Positions 47,443 through 61,122 of a DNA stretch of 64,000 nucleotides are shown one piece after another. Within the stretch, counting starts at the first letter, position 1; each line of letters begins with the position of its first letter. A program made the translations under genes and the position numbers. The notes under the pieces were generated by a model. That model had not been told where the DNA came from and did not search any database. It saw nothing but the letters and a program-made list of their open reading frames with translations. Source of the DNA: Dimorphilus gyrociliatus (lineage: Eukaryota > Annelida > Polychaeta > Dinophilidae); the NCBI GenBank assembly GCA_904063045.1, contig CAJFCJ010000019.1, forward strand, positions 1,441,700 through 1,505,699, given 5' to 3'.

Positions 47443-49548
47443 TTATGAAGCAAAACGGCGAATGATGGTGCAGGCGTTGACGGAGATTTCCCGCTAGTTT
47501 GTATTCCTGTCACGATCACCGGCACCAGCATTTTTTTCTTCATGCCTTTGAATGAAATAAACTAAAGGAAAATTGTACAAATATATTTATATATAGGCGA
47601 GAAAATGAGCCGAAGGCAAAACGAACATTCGGACGATGATTGGCAAAATATGGCGAATGTTGATTTGCCGCAAGCTACAAAATCTAATGAAGAAGTTTAG
47701 AGCGGCGGTCAGTGCGATTGATCAAAGCGTTCATAACAAAAGGATGTCATTGTGCTATGCTCGTTATGCCGCTCATTAGTGAGGCTTTTTCCACAAAGCT
47801 GTTTTGTCGTTTTCAAAGTGTTTGCTAAACATGTTTTTACTCGTCTCTCTATGTAATACATTTGCAGCACATATGAAAGCGATATAATTATTCTTACGTT
47901 TCCGCACGCTGCCGTTTTCCAGTCGAATGACTATATATGTACGGTGTGTCGCTAATGATTAGTTATAACTGGGGTTTTCGCCTATGTATCTACTTGTCAG
48001 ACGGTAATAATGACCGGTGCGCTCACAGGATGCACTGTCGCCACTCTTCCACAATACAGGACGAAGGCGTGACTACATACAAGCGTCCCACGATGCCTGT
48101 GACGTCATTCTGCAAGGGCACGGCGTTTTTTAGCAAAAGTTTTTATTGAAGATGTTCACTTATAACGTGGGAGACCGACCTCCAACAGGGAAAGACTCTT
48201 AGCGTTCAAGCTGAGTATTTGCGAATCGTCCTTTTTCAATGTTCAAACAGGCACACAAATTTCATTTACTTTAACTCATGCTGGGCTAAGCACTCTTGTA
48301 AGCCGTTAGGGGACGCTGTATTGAAATCTCTCCGCTCTGATTTCATCCTATATAAAACTATGTATACACTTATTTGTATATATATGTAAGTTGGAACATA
48401 ATACGTATGTAGGTCAACCGAAGCGTTCTGAAAAGCGGCGGAATGTCGTAATGAAGTAGGTAGAAAAAAAAGCGGCATCCAACACCTGCTTCTGTCCGCC
48501 GCGCTCGGATTCAGTGTTGTGTAAACTTATTTGGCAAATAAATATTTTCATGCAGAGCGATCACATTGAGCGCAGTCACGATTGGCTTAGTTATCGGCAC
48601 GCTAAGGTCTTTCGGAATCCGGAAAGAGGAAAAGGATATTTCATGTAAAAGACTGTAAAAAATAGTATATGGGGACAAAGTAAATGGAGAATATGAAAAT
48701 TAACAAACAATGTTAACTTCTCTATACACCTATATAATTAGCAACAAACATGTACAGTGTAACCTATCCTCCACTTTATAAGTTGTATATATTTTTACGC
48801 TGACAAACTAGCAGACGAACGCATTAACGGATTGTTTTATTTACGCTAAACTGCATGGTGCGAAGATGGTCCGTAATACAAACAGACAGAGAAAAATGTA
48901 CGTCTGGCTTATTTCGATCTGTCAAGGCGATAAGTGCTAGTTATATTAGTAATGCATATATAACAGTGTAGAATTTATACGGATATTTATATATGTATTA
49001 CCTTTATACTCTGCCATACATAATACATATTACACAGAACGTCTAAATGGTTAATACAGTATGTATACAATTTACATACTACAAGATGTATTTACCTTCA
49101 TAGATTTATTAAGTTGGTAAGTGTTTGAATATAAACTAGATATACTGTACTATAAGCACATTAGGCATTGTATTCTTTCAATACGCACAGCACTAACATA
49201 CGGTACATTACTGCAAATATACCACAATGACAGTACATTCTTAATGGCTAATACATAAGTATACATTATGCTGATTCAGAGATTTTAAACATTACATTTA
49301 TACTTCTATCCTCTATAAATACGCGTATTGTTATGAAAATATAATTATTATACAGCGGGTTTTAGATAGAGAATGCTGTTGTCTCTTTTCTGCACGGATT
49401 TATCTTCTCTTCGTATATTTACAGAATGTTAATAAAAGATTTTTAAAGGATATATATATACAATATATACTGTATATATGCTGTTTTTACAATATATAAA
49501 TACACCTATGTCGAACCAATAGAAAAGTTGTGTATAGGAATTAATAAA

Positions 49549-49727
49549 ACGTCTATCGCGTCACATAACGTCAACGAAACCGGTCTAGCATGCAGTAGAC
49601 ACCTTGTTGGCCAAACAAAGCGTCTATACCGGCAACGGAGAACGGAAGTGGGTAGTTTCACGACATTAGACGCTACAATAGCTCAGCTGGTTAAATTGTA
49701 GGCGTCTATTCTACAGCATCTAGACGC
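49549..49727. promoter_or_regulatory. Cluster of GCGTCTA / TAGACGC motifs
   Basis: Five copies in 180 nt: ACGTCTA at 49549, GCGTCTA at 49620 and 49702, and the reverse complement TAGACGC at 49667 and 49721. GTCT/AGAC is the core of a SMAD-binding element, so a SMAD-type input is one possibility. Function is not established. Confidence 0.4.
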
Positions 49728-50754
49728 TGTTTAGTAACACATGCATAATTCACTCGCGTCAACAAGGTCGATTTACGCGTCCCGCCCAATTGATTAGTTG
49801 TGTTGAGAAAGCATTGAAGAAGAGATCGCCGAGGATAGAATTCAATTAGGCGATTGAAAAGGGATTGTTGTCATCGTAAACCAAACACAAATACGACGAT
49901 TGAAAATAGGCGTTTGGCACGGGGACCACCGACTTAGTGACAATATTTTCATCATCAGCATTTGTTTACTTTGAATTGCATCTAGCTCACCTGTCTTGGT
50001 TCGCTTTATTATACAATTCGTATCGAATTTCTTTCTATTCTATTACAAGATCAACAATTGTTGGCTCGTCCTATAAAAATATGATCGGCGATAGCATTGG
50101 TATGTGAAAGGCATAGCAAAGAAAAAAACTAGCAACAGGGTGGGGGTGGTAGTTACCGATTTTGTGATAACTTAGCCGTATAAATGAGTGTCAAGCGAGT
50201 GGCCAAACACGATCTGTTATGTTTGTCAAGTTATCCTCGGTAATTGGGTCCCGGGAGTCTGTTGACAAACCGTTTTGCAATGAGTCGCGTGCTTGACGCT
50301 CCTACTCGGCTGCTTTTGCGTGTCCAACATGTGTGTCCCTTTTGTTTGTCATCTATTTTCAAACGAACATCTGTTTGTAGTCGTTATTGATAAAATGTAG
50401 GTCAATCAAAGCTCTTCGGTTTACGCAGCAGGCGCGCGACGAGCGAGTAATTGATTAATTGTTTATTGCCCTATAGCGCCTGTTGCGATTGTATACGTAG
50501 TCTTATTCTGTGTATCTATAAATATATTCTATTATACACTTAAATATTTTTTAAATGGAACAATTTCAATCGATATACTATATACACATAGTAGAAAAAA
50601 AGAAAATGATGAAGGAGAGAGGGAGGGACGGTGGGAGTGTTGTTGAGAGATAAATTGAAAGAGGTTGAAAGAGGAAGTTAGCAAAAGGGAAAAGAGGAAA
50701 ATGAAAAAAAAAAAAAGATACATCAGTAATTGTAAGTTAATAATCTATATACAG

Positions 50755-50820
50755 TATATATATATAGTGTATATCTATACATTATTATACATATATATAT
50801 ATATATAAGAGATATATATA
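50755..50820. repeat. TA microsatellite
   Basis: Imperfect TATA dinucleotide tract in the FoxG downstream flank. Confidence 0.7.
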
Positions 50821-51109
50821 AATTTACAATTTATTGCCGATAAATCACATATGCAATTTTTGTGTATGAACCAAGAATAAATTACAGATAAATATGCATA
50901 CGAACTTTCTATACTATTTAAAGTTTCTATGCCTGCAAAAAATGTGCAAATCCTTACATAAAGTTATTTATAATGAAGATGCGTCAATTAAGCTTCTCCC
51001 GACGATTCAATGCTGACGTAAGCGGCAAAAAATTTGAGCATTTTTTTCACAGAAAAACGACACGTTTACATTATACAATATAATTCGCTTAATCTGACTA
51101 AATTAACCG

Positions 51110-52168
51110 TCATAAAGCCGTTGGTGGAACTAGTCCGTGTGTAGTCGAATGGGCGGCGGTGGGCGGCGGAAGGGGCCGTAAACCGGCGTACAAATCTGCA
51201 GTAAACGCCGGACGCGTTATTGTTGGAGATGTCTGTGTTGGTGGTGAGGCAGTCGTTTGAACATCAGGTGACAAGAGGCGTTCAACGGAGAAGGAAGATG
51301 GCGAAGAGACTGTCGGTCTAGGAGGTAAGTGTTGTTGTAATAAGGCGGCATGATAAGCTGCTGCCGCAGGATAAGAGGCTGCTACCGCAGCGGCTGCTGA
51401 GTAATAACGTAGAGTGGAAGAGGCGGCATGTAGAGGCCAAAAGCTAGGATGCGGAGGACCGACTAATGACCTGTGTCTCAACGCTGCTAAATGCCTTGCT
51501 CGGTGTGCAGCCGTAGATCTTCTCCTTAATTTTCCGGTTGTTCCTCCAATAAAAACATCATCTGCACTAGGATCTAACATCCAATAGTTTCCCTTTCCTG
51601 GGTCATCGTAGTGTCTAGGTACTTTGACGAAGCATTTGTTTAACGATAAATTATGTCTTATCGAGTTCTGCCAGCCTTGCTTATTGTCTTTGTAGTAAGG
51701 AAAATTTTTCATGATAAATTCGTATATACCGTTTAAGGTCAGTCGTTTCTCGGCTGAAGATCTTATTGCCATCATAATTAGAGCGTTGTATGAGAAAGGA
51801 GGTTTTTCTGGCTTTTTATTTTCTTCTTCCTTCTTATTATCTTCTTCTTTTGTATCCGTTTGTTCTGCAGATACCGGATCAATCGTCTCAACATCCAAGT
51901 CATCCTCTGCATCTCCCTCACTATCCGAAGAATTTACACGAAAATCAATCGGTCCTTCATTCTCCTCTTTACTAGAAGAAGATGGTGATCTTGTACTTGG
52001 TGGTGATATCTTTTGCCTCTCCTCTTCGTCTATAGATTCACCTACCAAATTCCGAATACTGAACGCTGTGTGTCTGCCGTCTCTCGTCATCTCTACTTGC
52101 ATGTACAAACAAGCGTCGAGTGTTGACATTGCAATGATGCTAAGCTCTTGAAAAGCGCCACCTGTCAC
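51110..52168 (-). CDS. FoxG: Forkhead transcription factor FoxG
   Basis: An intronless gene of 352 aa. The forkhead domain (about residues 122-215) has [37 protein letters not shown] and [20 protein letters not shown], all FoxG-type. GKLRRRS follows immediately. An engrailed-type repression motif (FSIRNLV, residues 36-42) lies near the N-terminus and would recruit Groucho. The linker is acidic and Ser-rich, and the C-terminus is Ala/Pro-rich with alanine runs. FoxG proteins pattern anterior neural tissue as repressors. A second Met at residue 14 (MSTLDAC) could also be the start. It is isolated in about 10 kb of non-coding DNA, unlike its neighbours. Confidence 0.96.
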   Translation of the reverse strand: MTGGAFQELSIIAMSTLDACLYMQVEMTRDGRHTAFSIRNLVGESIDEEERQKISPPSTRSPSSSSKEENEGPIDFRVNSSDSEGDAEDDLDVETIDPVSAEQTDTKEEDNKKEEENKKPEKPPFSYNALIMMAIRSSAEKRLTLNGIYEFIMKNFPYYKDNKQGWQNSIRHNLSLNKCFVKVPRHYDDPGKGNYWMLDPSADDVFIGGTTGKLRRRSTAAHRARHLAALRHRSLVGPPHPSFWPLHAASSTLRYYSAAAAVAASYPAAAAYHAALLQQHLPPRPTVSSPSSFSVERLLSPDVQTTASPPTQTSPTITRPAFTADLYAGLRPLPPPTAAHSTTHGLVPPTAL

Positions 52169-55100
52169 TCATGTGCTAATACTAACTCGTAGCCAATCAG
52201 CGCTTTCGAGAAAATTTTTGGACCCGCCTCTAGGCGGTCTCTGCGGGAGGTGGCCTGTAAGAGAAAATAGAATGAAACTAAGCGAGAGCTAATTGAAATA
52301 GCTCTGAACAAGGAAGAGTAGCTATCTCTTTCCAAAACGGCTCTGTCAGATTGTTTAAGAGTGCGAAGAAGAGACGCCGCGGGCGTTTAGGGTGCTGACA
52401 CCGAGTCGCTCGAGACGCTCTCCCGCATTGTATAAATGTATTCGAATGTCGCCTTTGCTAATGACTACTTGTTGCTACAACAGACCAGCTGAGACTTAAC
52501 TGCGCCCTATAATATTCTAACACGCCGTTTATAAACTTTACAAAGCATAGAACAATGTGGCTTTTCAGCGTATATTTATGTCCCGCAACGCCTACTGGAG
52601 AATATGTTTTTGAACTTTTACGAACTTCCTATAAAACTTTGATATAACCTACATACACAAAAAACATATACAACGTATAATCACAAAATTGGTATAAATC
52701 GAGCGCTTAACGAATGTATTGTATTGGACAGCATGAATTCACGCTGAGATGCTACATAGTGTATAGGTGATTCGACACGGAGAGACGCTCGAAGAGAAAA
52801 AGGACGGTATTTGAGTTAATCCTCTCAACTATCTACCCATTGAGAAGAAGTATACGAATGAAAGTCAAATTCGAGCGATTGTTTTCTTTTCGGCTTTGTT
52901 TATTCCCTGTTATTATGAATTGGAACACCCTTATTTATCTATATGCGCGCGTTTAAGTTTATATAAGCTGAAGGAATCGCCTAGTTGACTTTCTCTTTTA
53001 ACGAGACTTTTCCATATTACTTTGAAACTATTGTTCATATGATACAGTCATTTATATAATTATATATTGTGATATAATAAACCCTTTATACATGAGTATT
53101 GTGTTCTGTATATATATATATATATTGTACACTATATATATATACTTTATATATGTATATATATATATATATATATATTTAAAAGTGCGACAAATGAAAA
53201 TGAGAAAAGAAAGAAAGAGCGAGAGAGAATGAGAGGAGGATATTGATGAAAAAGCTTTAATATTATCTTCTTCTCATTCTTATTTAGATTGTTTAATTCA
53301 ATTAAATTAAAAGTTTTTAATTGAAAACAGGTTTCTTTTTACTATAGATTCTCTTAAAAGAAAAGAGATGGTCCTTGATCATATATACAATATAGATATA
53401 GATATATATAGACAAATTCTGTGTTATACACATATAGTCCCATTATATAGATATAAGTGATGTCTAGCAGATAATATTAAGGATACAACACGGACAAACG
53501 ACACGCATGCGTTAACTCAATGGAAACATGAAACAACGAGAGGAAATTGAAAAAGCCATCATGCTCTATTTATACAATAATGGTAAACGATACATCATGA
53601 CTTGATTACCTTATTGCTGTACATGAGTATAAAATCCATAGAGGCTGTCTATACAAAATATGTATTTGTAAATGTTTAATGATAGTAAAAATGAAATTGG
53701 CAAATTGTCCCAGATCGAGCATATATATACTTTATGCTTGCTCGAATAACAAACCGTGTAAAAAGATGGCGTTCAAGAATGTTTGATCACTAGCCAAAGG
53801 CGCCAAACTATTGTATATGAACAATTAGTGGTATAGCGCATTGAAGTCGCCGTCTTACTCTCGTCTGGAAACTTTAGAACGGCTACATCTGTTAAATGAA
53901 CTTAAAACTCTTTAATATATAGTACTTTGACAGTTTACCTTGTATGTGTATGCGTCTAGTGAATGCACCTCTTTTACGCGTCGATGAGCTTTTCCGTATA
54001 ATGTGCGTGCACGTATATACACCGCGCCCATCCAATATATGCTCTACACGCAATAAATAAGAAGAGAATATCCTATTTTAAATACGGTAATCACTTCGCA
54101 CCCCTGATAGATCGACCGATACAGCTGACGTCGTCCTCGAGTCATATGTTCGATATAGAACTTTCCACATTCATGCACGTCGAGCACGCATGCAACTCAG
54201 CCCCGAGCAAACCGTCTACAGGCTAATTCAAGCAAGAGATAAGCATCGAGCGTCGCAACTATTTTTGGACAATCGGCATCTGTCGGACGTCACCGGCGTT
54301 TCCATTCAGCCGTCACCTTCGGACGGGTCAAAGGTCATAGTTAGCGGGTCGACCTGTAAATCCCGCCCACTTTTATGACTACTAAAGACGTTATCTTGTT
54401 TACCGTTGACCTCGTTAACTAACGTCGGACCATCGGTGGCGAAAGGTCGTGACCGCCCGTGGACATGTTTGTAGTAAGGAAATACAATATTTGCTTTAGC
54501 GGCCAATCGAGAAAATATAACATTTCGCTTATCGGTAGTGCATCTGCAGAGAACAGCGTAAAAAATAAACAGGTGCCTCACCGTTCTGTCTGTTCTTCTC
54601 CTCATAAGCCGACCTAGCGGGGTTTCCGTACATTGGCGTCGAATTTCGGCCCGCCTATAGTGCTTCTACATTTACCGCATTAAAGCCAACTATGGCGCCG
54701 AATCCGACTGTTATGCATTTTTTATAATGTATATGGATGCGACGCCGTTCCGGTCTGACTCTGTGGGGGGTAAACGGGAGCGAAGTATTTTTTCCTTCTT
54801 GTTTTCTTTTTTTTCTTTTTCTTTTAATATCAGAAATCTGAAAGAGATTTGGCATTTTACAGACATGCAACCGTTTATTGACAAACGAACTCTGAGGACT
54901 TAAGTTTAGGCGATAGCAATCTAATTAATTTCGGGGCGGGCCAATTACATTCCAAAGCAGATATAGGGAAGAGCGTTTATTTTAGCTAGCCTGTCAGCGT
55001 AATGAGAGCTTAATAGAGTTCTATGGTCTGGTTCTTGTCGGAGGTGAAAATCGGCGAAATGTTTTGTTTGTCCGTCTGTTCTTTTGCGTATTTGACAAAC

Positions 55101-58100
55101 AGCCGGTGCCGCCTGCGTAAACATTTGCTTTCTTCTTCCGCGGTATATATACAAATTAACGAGGATCGCGAAGGAGAAAACACTTTGAATGCTATTCGAA
55201 GAAAAAAAAAGTAAAAAAGAGAGAAATTTTTGGAAAAGAAAAGGCAAATGAGGGTAAAATGCGGATAAAAAAAACTGTTAGGCAAAAACATCTGTATCTC
55301 GCGCTGTTTACACTCAACTGAACACGCTTGCCAATAAGATTGAGATGAGGCATTGCAAAAACTCTGATGTAACTTTGTGTATTTACCAACTGTCAGCGTC
55401 ACATGCTACACGCCTAATTATTCGCTGTATAGAATCTCCGTTACATGTTTTATATCATGTATAAATTTGCACGCATATTCTAGTCGGAGAATGCGCAGTC
55501 ATGGAGTGTGATCTCGGTCGAGTGCAAAAGAACAGGCGCTCGTTAATTATGTTTTAATTACATACAGATCGTTGAAGAAGCTTTCCTTTTCCGTCGTTCA
55601 AAGGGGAACGATGCAGAAAATTGTAGAGGGGGCGTCTACGCGTACTCGATAGATTTCCGAGTGCGAACGAACTTTGTTCGACGGTCTGTCATCAGCTTTT
55701 AGCGATTATTACGCTTTTTATGCGGTAAAGATTCTTATCGGAAGAACCGAGTATCAAATTTTTAATGTTTTTATATGAACAACTGACACAAGACTGGAAA
55801 AAGAACGCTGCGAGTAATTATGGTGCTTCTTCTCTAATTGCATGCTGATTGTTCGTTTCTGATTATAGAAAAGTAATCGAGAAGGAGAGACGTTCGTGCA
55901 TGCAGCTGCTTCTTCTATACTAGTAAAAAAAAGGGTACACATTTAAAGCTTATATATTTCGTATTACATTGCTCTCTTTCTCCTTTCTTCTTTTTTGTTC
56001 CAAATATATTTTCGAATAGATTGTATATGCAGAGTGCGTTTATGGATATATGACCTACTTATTGGAGCGTCTATTGCGAGCGCGTGTGCACGTTCAACAC
56101 GCGCTCGAATGAAGCCAATCTGAAACCGCGTGCTGATTCCTTGGTGATGCCGCCGTCACCAGCTGCGACGTCAAACGTCTTTCTAGGGAAGAAGTAGGTA
56201 CATATGCATATATAAAAAAAATCAAATTAGTGGGAGGACATTAGCGGCAAAAAATGAAAATGGAAACTTATACATCCTGTATCAGGTCAAAGGTGAAAGG
56301 TGACAGGTAGTTACACAATGCGCAACGCATCAGAAGATGACCAGCGTTCTTCTTGGCACGTCCTCCGGCCGCTCGGTGCATTATTACACGCTGCTTTGTC
56401 TATAAACGCACGTCGGCCTCATTAGCAACGCGTAACATTTCCACGTCGTTTTAAATGCCGACGGCGTCTACTACGTGCGCTAAGAGAGACGCTGAATTGT
56501 CGGTAAACCGTAGACGCGTGATTGAACTAGCCGCTGGTCAGCAACAATCGACGTGCCGGGATTAGCTCGATATTCTATATAAATATTGGCGGCTAGCGAA
56601 TTACGCATCGAACGGTGTGTATACAATTATAAGTGGGTGTGGCATTGCTGGTTGTAGTCAATATTTTGTGTGTATATTCAATAAAAATTTTTTTCAATTT
56701 ATCACCAAAGAGACAGCACGGATGAGGGAACGGAAGGCATGACGTCCTCAACAGAAATAATCACGTTCCACCGAAAAATATTTTTACGTTTTGTTTGCAA
56801 CGCGTACCGTCTAGCCGCTAGAAAGAGACAATAAAAAGCGAAATTGATTGAACTAATTTGTCTTTGAAGAGCCGCCGATTTACGAAGGTAATCCGTCGTC
56901 ATAACGCGCCATCGGCCATCAAAGCGACAAAAACGGCGTCGGCTAATCGAAGCAGACCAGACGTGACTGTAAAATCGGTTTGCAGTGGCACGCTTTACCT
57001 TACGTCATACCGCAGTAAAAGTATTGTTTTCCGCGACACGCCCGTATTGTTTGCTGCCAAAGACAAACGGCTTGTGATTAGTGACTAGACAATGTCGAAT
57101 GCCCGTGGGTTAGGGTGGTGCCTCCCTTTTTCAACTGTATAGTTGCAATCGAGCGATTGCCTTAATTATCCTATAATCTATATATGTATATAAGGCATAC
57201 CCGACACAGCAAGTGTGTATAAAGAATTAATGAATATGTATACATTGTTTAGTAAGCCTATTATATGTTTAGTTTATTTTTAGAATCAAGTACTGGAAAA
57301 CTGCTTATTACGTTATACCGCTGAAATAATATATTAAAATCGGAATTGCCTTTATATGAAACATGAGAAACCTTTCGAAATGCCTAACTACTTCCCTTCA
57401 TTTAAGTAAGAGACGGGTGATGTTAGCTTTATACGCAAACCTAAGACTACAAATTAAAAGCACTTCTTTTGTTAATTTGTATATACATTTTGTGTTATAT
57501 ACCATATATATAGAGAGACGCCTGTAAATTTGATAGAGAAGAAACGTTTTATATGAAAAATTGAACGTGCCCTACGACAAAAGACGGCCGGGCGACACCA
57601 AGTACGAATTTGTCTGATGACGTCTCAACTAAAATGTCGCGTCGTATGAACTTGGTTAGTGTAACGTGATTAATAGGCAACCGCAAAAAAAGGAAAAAAA
57701 TCTTTTTTTAACGAACCTCTCTCCATCGCCCACACCTCCTACCCCCCACGGCGTCCAAAATGCAAATCAAACGATTGAGCCGACGACATTTGGTATAGCG
57801 GTAAAAGCGAAATCGAATAGCCCGACTTAAAATCGATAGTGTTTGCTACAGTTAACGAAAACGGCTTACTCTCTCCTATCTGTCACCATCTCGTTGTTGT
57901 CCCGAAATCTTAAACGCCTTGCAAGTACCTTAAGGGCGTAGCTGATTTCGGTAGGGGGGGTAAGAGTTCGCGACCTATCCTGCCGAACGACGCTCACGCG
58001 CATCCAATAATTACCGTTAAAAAATCCCCCATTACATAATTGTTAATTGGGGGGAAATTTTATGAGCGACGTCTATTAAATTTGCTAGAAAGAAGGAAAT

Positions 58101-58334
58101 GAAATAAGTATGGTAAGTGTATGGAAATTATAGAATAGTAACAAGACCAAGGAGATTAAAATCGAATATGTTAAAGAATGTTTTCGCTTGTTACTTCGAT
58201 CAAATTTTCAATATAGCCCCGTAATTATTTCGTTCGCCTATTTTCTATTCTGACACAGTTTAAAATGTTCTTAAAACTTAAATTGCCACCTTTAGCGACA
58301 TGAAGAACGAGAGGATTTAAAGGCAAGGTGATAA
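52169..58334. other. Non-coding FoxG upstream flank
   Basis: About 6.2 kb without a supported gene, the largest empty block in the window. It probably includes the FoxG promoter and 5' UTR next to 52169 and the 3' flank of GCC1 at the right end. GCGTCTA or its complement occurs at 53952, 55632, 56067, 56464 and 56511. AGACGC also recurs. TA tracts lie near 53110-53180. ORFs here look random, with no splice-consistent partners. Confidence 0.55.
53108..53180. repeat. TA microsatellite
   Basis: Long TATATA dinucleotide tract, slightly interrupted, in the FoxG upstream flank. Confidence 0.8.
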
Positions 58335-60650
58335 TTAAAACAACACTGAAGCATTCTTCCGTCCCTGCAAATGTTCCAATACACTGCGCTTTTCTTTAGG
58401 AGAAAATTCTAATATAGTCGCTATAGCATTCAACATGCGTTGGCGCGTCTCTAAGTCATTCCTTATCATGTACTGATATACAATGTTCTTCAAGTATTCT
58501 AAATTGGCTGATTCCCTCGAACGATTTCGTTCTAGTCGCCGAATCTCGTCCTTGAGCATCTGAACTTGTTCGTCGCATTGCGAACGTTCGAAAGCTTGTT
58601 GCTGCTGTAGTTGGCGAGCGGACGACTCTAAAGAGTTTTTGGTTTTCCTAAGTTGAGCAATTTCAATATCCTTGCGGGCTTGCTCATGGGAGAAGTGGAG
58701 CAGTTGTTTGTCGCCCGTCGAAGTCAAAAGTGCCGATAAAGTACTATCTGTATCCTCTTGTTTGTCGAGGTCATCAAGAGATTGTGGTAAGAACGCAGTT
58801 GGTGCTTGTGAATGTGTACTTCTGTAAGTATCTAACTCCCGTTCTTTTTCGGCAAGGAGTGACACGGTTCGCTCGCGATGTCGCTTTATTTCAAATTGTA
58901 ATTCTGCTAATTTGTGTGCGTGTTCGGCTTCTATAATACACTTTTCCCTTTCCGACTTTTCCGCCTGAACACTCAAACTTTTTCGAAGTTCTTCGATGGT
59001 TATCTTATGTTCGTCCTTTTGAGTTTCTAACGAATCCCGTAAGCATTTCACCCGCTTCCGTTGTTCCGTTAATTGATTTCGTAAAGTTTCCACTTCTTTG
59101 TTAACGCTTCCGTCCTTAGCATCCTGCCACTTATTCTTTAACACGCTTTGCGCTCTTAATTTATACCGCTCGAATTCTTCTTTCAAACCATCGTATTCTT
59201 CACGACATTTCTTGTGTATCGTCTCTTCATCGTTTATATTGTAAGAATCTTCTCGAAAAGGAAGTAAAGCTGAAACGAAGAAAAAGGAAAGCGTTTCATC
59301 AGCAAAATTTTAAATGTCTTTATTAAGTTAGATGGCGCGACCTACTGGATAAATTGACTGGCTTTTCACTCCTCTCATTTGCCTTTTTTAACAAACTCTG
59401 TAATTTAAATATTTTATTAATAACTCCTTGAACGTCTAGATTTGCGTCGTCGCTCTCCTCCTTATCCTCATCATTATGTCCCGCCGCTTTCGCCAGAACT
59501 GTATTTTCACTATCCAACTGCGTCACTCTCTCCTTCAGCCTCAATATATTTTCTTGGTCCTCAGTTCTATTCTTTTCATATGTTCCAACCACTTCCGATA
59601 ATTCCGCTAAACGACATTCTAAAGTGGCCACTCGCTGTTCGTTCTGTTCAGCCAGAACGGTCGCCCGATTTTCGGCTTGTTTGGTTTTCTTTTGTTCGGC
59701 TGTTAGGGCTACCTGGTGAGCGGCTTTCATATCTAACATTTGCCTCTGTAGTTCCAATAATAACGGCGGTGGTTTTGAAGCCGATTCTTCCGCCGCCGCC
59801 AGCCGTTTCCGAACAATATTTAATTCTTCACTTAGTTCATTTACTTTCTTTTCATATTGACCAACTTCTATCGAGCAAGGTTTTGGAACTTGTTTAAATT
59901 CTTCAGCTAGCGATTCGGCCATTTCTCGGTTATGTCTTTCTTCCCCTAATAGCTTTTGCAGTTCTTTCAATTGCATGGCGTAATTAGAATGTTCTTTCTC
60001 CCTTTCGTGCTGTTCGATTATAAGCAGTCCTTTCCACTAATAGGGAAAATAAGTGGAATATATTTTTAAATTAGCTAATATATTAAAAAGTAGGCGAACC
60101 TCTTGAGATTTTTCTTCTATTTCGCGAAACTTTCTTTTCAGTTCCTGTAATTCCGTCTCTAATGCTATAATCGCTGTTTCGTGTTCTGACTAGATAATAA
60201 AGAGATTTTTGGTAAAACAAGTTAATTGAAGGTTTTAGCTTTCAGATACCTTTAGAATTTTTTTCTCCGCCTGATAATTGCTTGCCATCTTAGTTTTCTC
60301 TTCGGTCACAGTAGATAATGACAATGTTAATGTTTTAATTTGCTTACGGAGAGTTTCTTCTTCAGATTCCTCCTTATTCTTTGCTTCATTGCTTTCACAT
60401 TCATCTTCACCACTTTTCTGGGTGGGCTCCGCTTTTCCTGCTGATAGAGCTTTAACACTAGCTTCAAGTGCTTCTTTTTCTTTTAATAAGCCTTTGTACG
60501 CTCTGACGAGATCTGAAAGCGTCAAATTTTAAGGACTTTTATTAAATTTTAAAAGCAATAAAGACCTCCAAGTTTGGATCCATATTTAGCTAATTGTTCC
60601 CTTTGAGATTCTATAGTGGTCAATAGTTCACTTCTAGATGACCTATCCAT
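58335..60650 (-). CDS. GCC1: GRIP and coiled-coil golgin GCC1
   Basis: Five exons (60566-60650, 60250-60512, 60100-60189, 59346-60036, 58335-59269) give 687 aa. Nearly the whole protein is coiled coil, starting with LLTTIESQREQLAKYG and RAYKGLLKEKEALEAS, both typical of GCC1. Mid-protein LRLKERVTQLDSENTVLA and LKEEFERYKLRAQ also match. The C-terminal GRIP domain has NLEYLKNIVYQYM with the Tyr needed for Arl1 binding, then AIATILEFSPKEKRSV. It tethers vesicles at the trans-Golgi. The gene is head-to-head with centriolin at 472 nt. Length is close to the usual 775 aa. Confidence 0.94.
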
Positions 60651-61122
60651 ATTTATCTCTTCTAGTAATTCCTTCAATATTTGATTATGAACCAATAAGA
60701 TCACTAAAGTATTCCATTGTTAATTTATTAAACACTAATAAAAAAACTCATGTCAGACCATGTAAAATGACTTGGGCTCAACGTCAGCTATTTATTTTGA
60801 CTTGAGGTCAAGGCTTTTGCAGTAACTAATCTGGTTTTGATTCCCGCCCATTTTTGCGCTAGAATTAATAGAGGTGGACATATAGGGGCAATATCGAACT
60901 TACGAATGTCAAGGTCATAAGCCATAGAAACAAGTTTCAGCACGATGTTTTTTGCTACTTTTCTGTAAAATCAAATGCATTTTTCACTTTTTTAAATATA
61001 TTGTTGTGTTAAAAGATTGGAAACATATTTTACTGGGATTTTTATGCACACACATAATTAGACTCCAAAACAATTCTCTCTTTGATTTTGTGCAGATGAT
61101 GACTTGAGGATAATCTATCAAC
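60651..61122. promoter_or_regulatory. Putative bidirectional promoter GCC1/centriolin
   Basis: 472 nt between divergent start codons. Contains the short GC-richer stretch tgattcccgcccatttttgcgc near 60840. No specific element can be assigned. Confidence 0.4.

Larger units (their letters stand above)
47443..51109. other. Non-coding FoxG downstream flank
   Basis: About 3.7 kb between the POMT2 and FoxG stop codons with no supported exon. It is richer in CpG than most of the window and contains many homeodomain-type TAATTA/CAATTA cores and TA tracts (around 50755-50820). A cluster of GCGTCTA/TAGACGC heptamers lies at 49549-49727. Likely long 3' UTR plus cis-regulatory DNA; this is inferred from size and composition only. 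Confidence 0.5.

Noticed and set aside
49671-49740. tRNA-like A box (TAGCTCAGCTGG) at 49679
   Set aside because: No B box (GGTTCGANTCC) follows at the right distance, and the arms cannot form a full cloverleaf.
54190-57088. Several ORFs of 60-150 aa in the FoxG upstream flank
   Set aside because: They are compositionally random, on both strands, with no consistent splice phase or recognisable domain.
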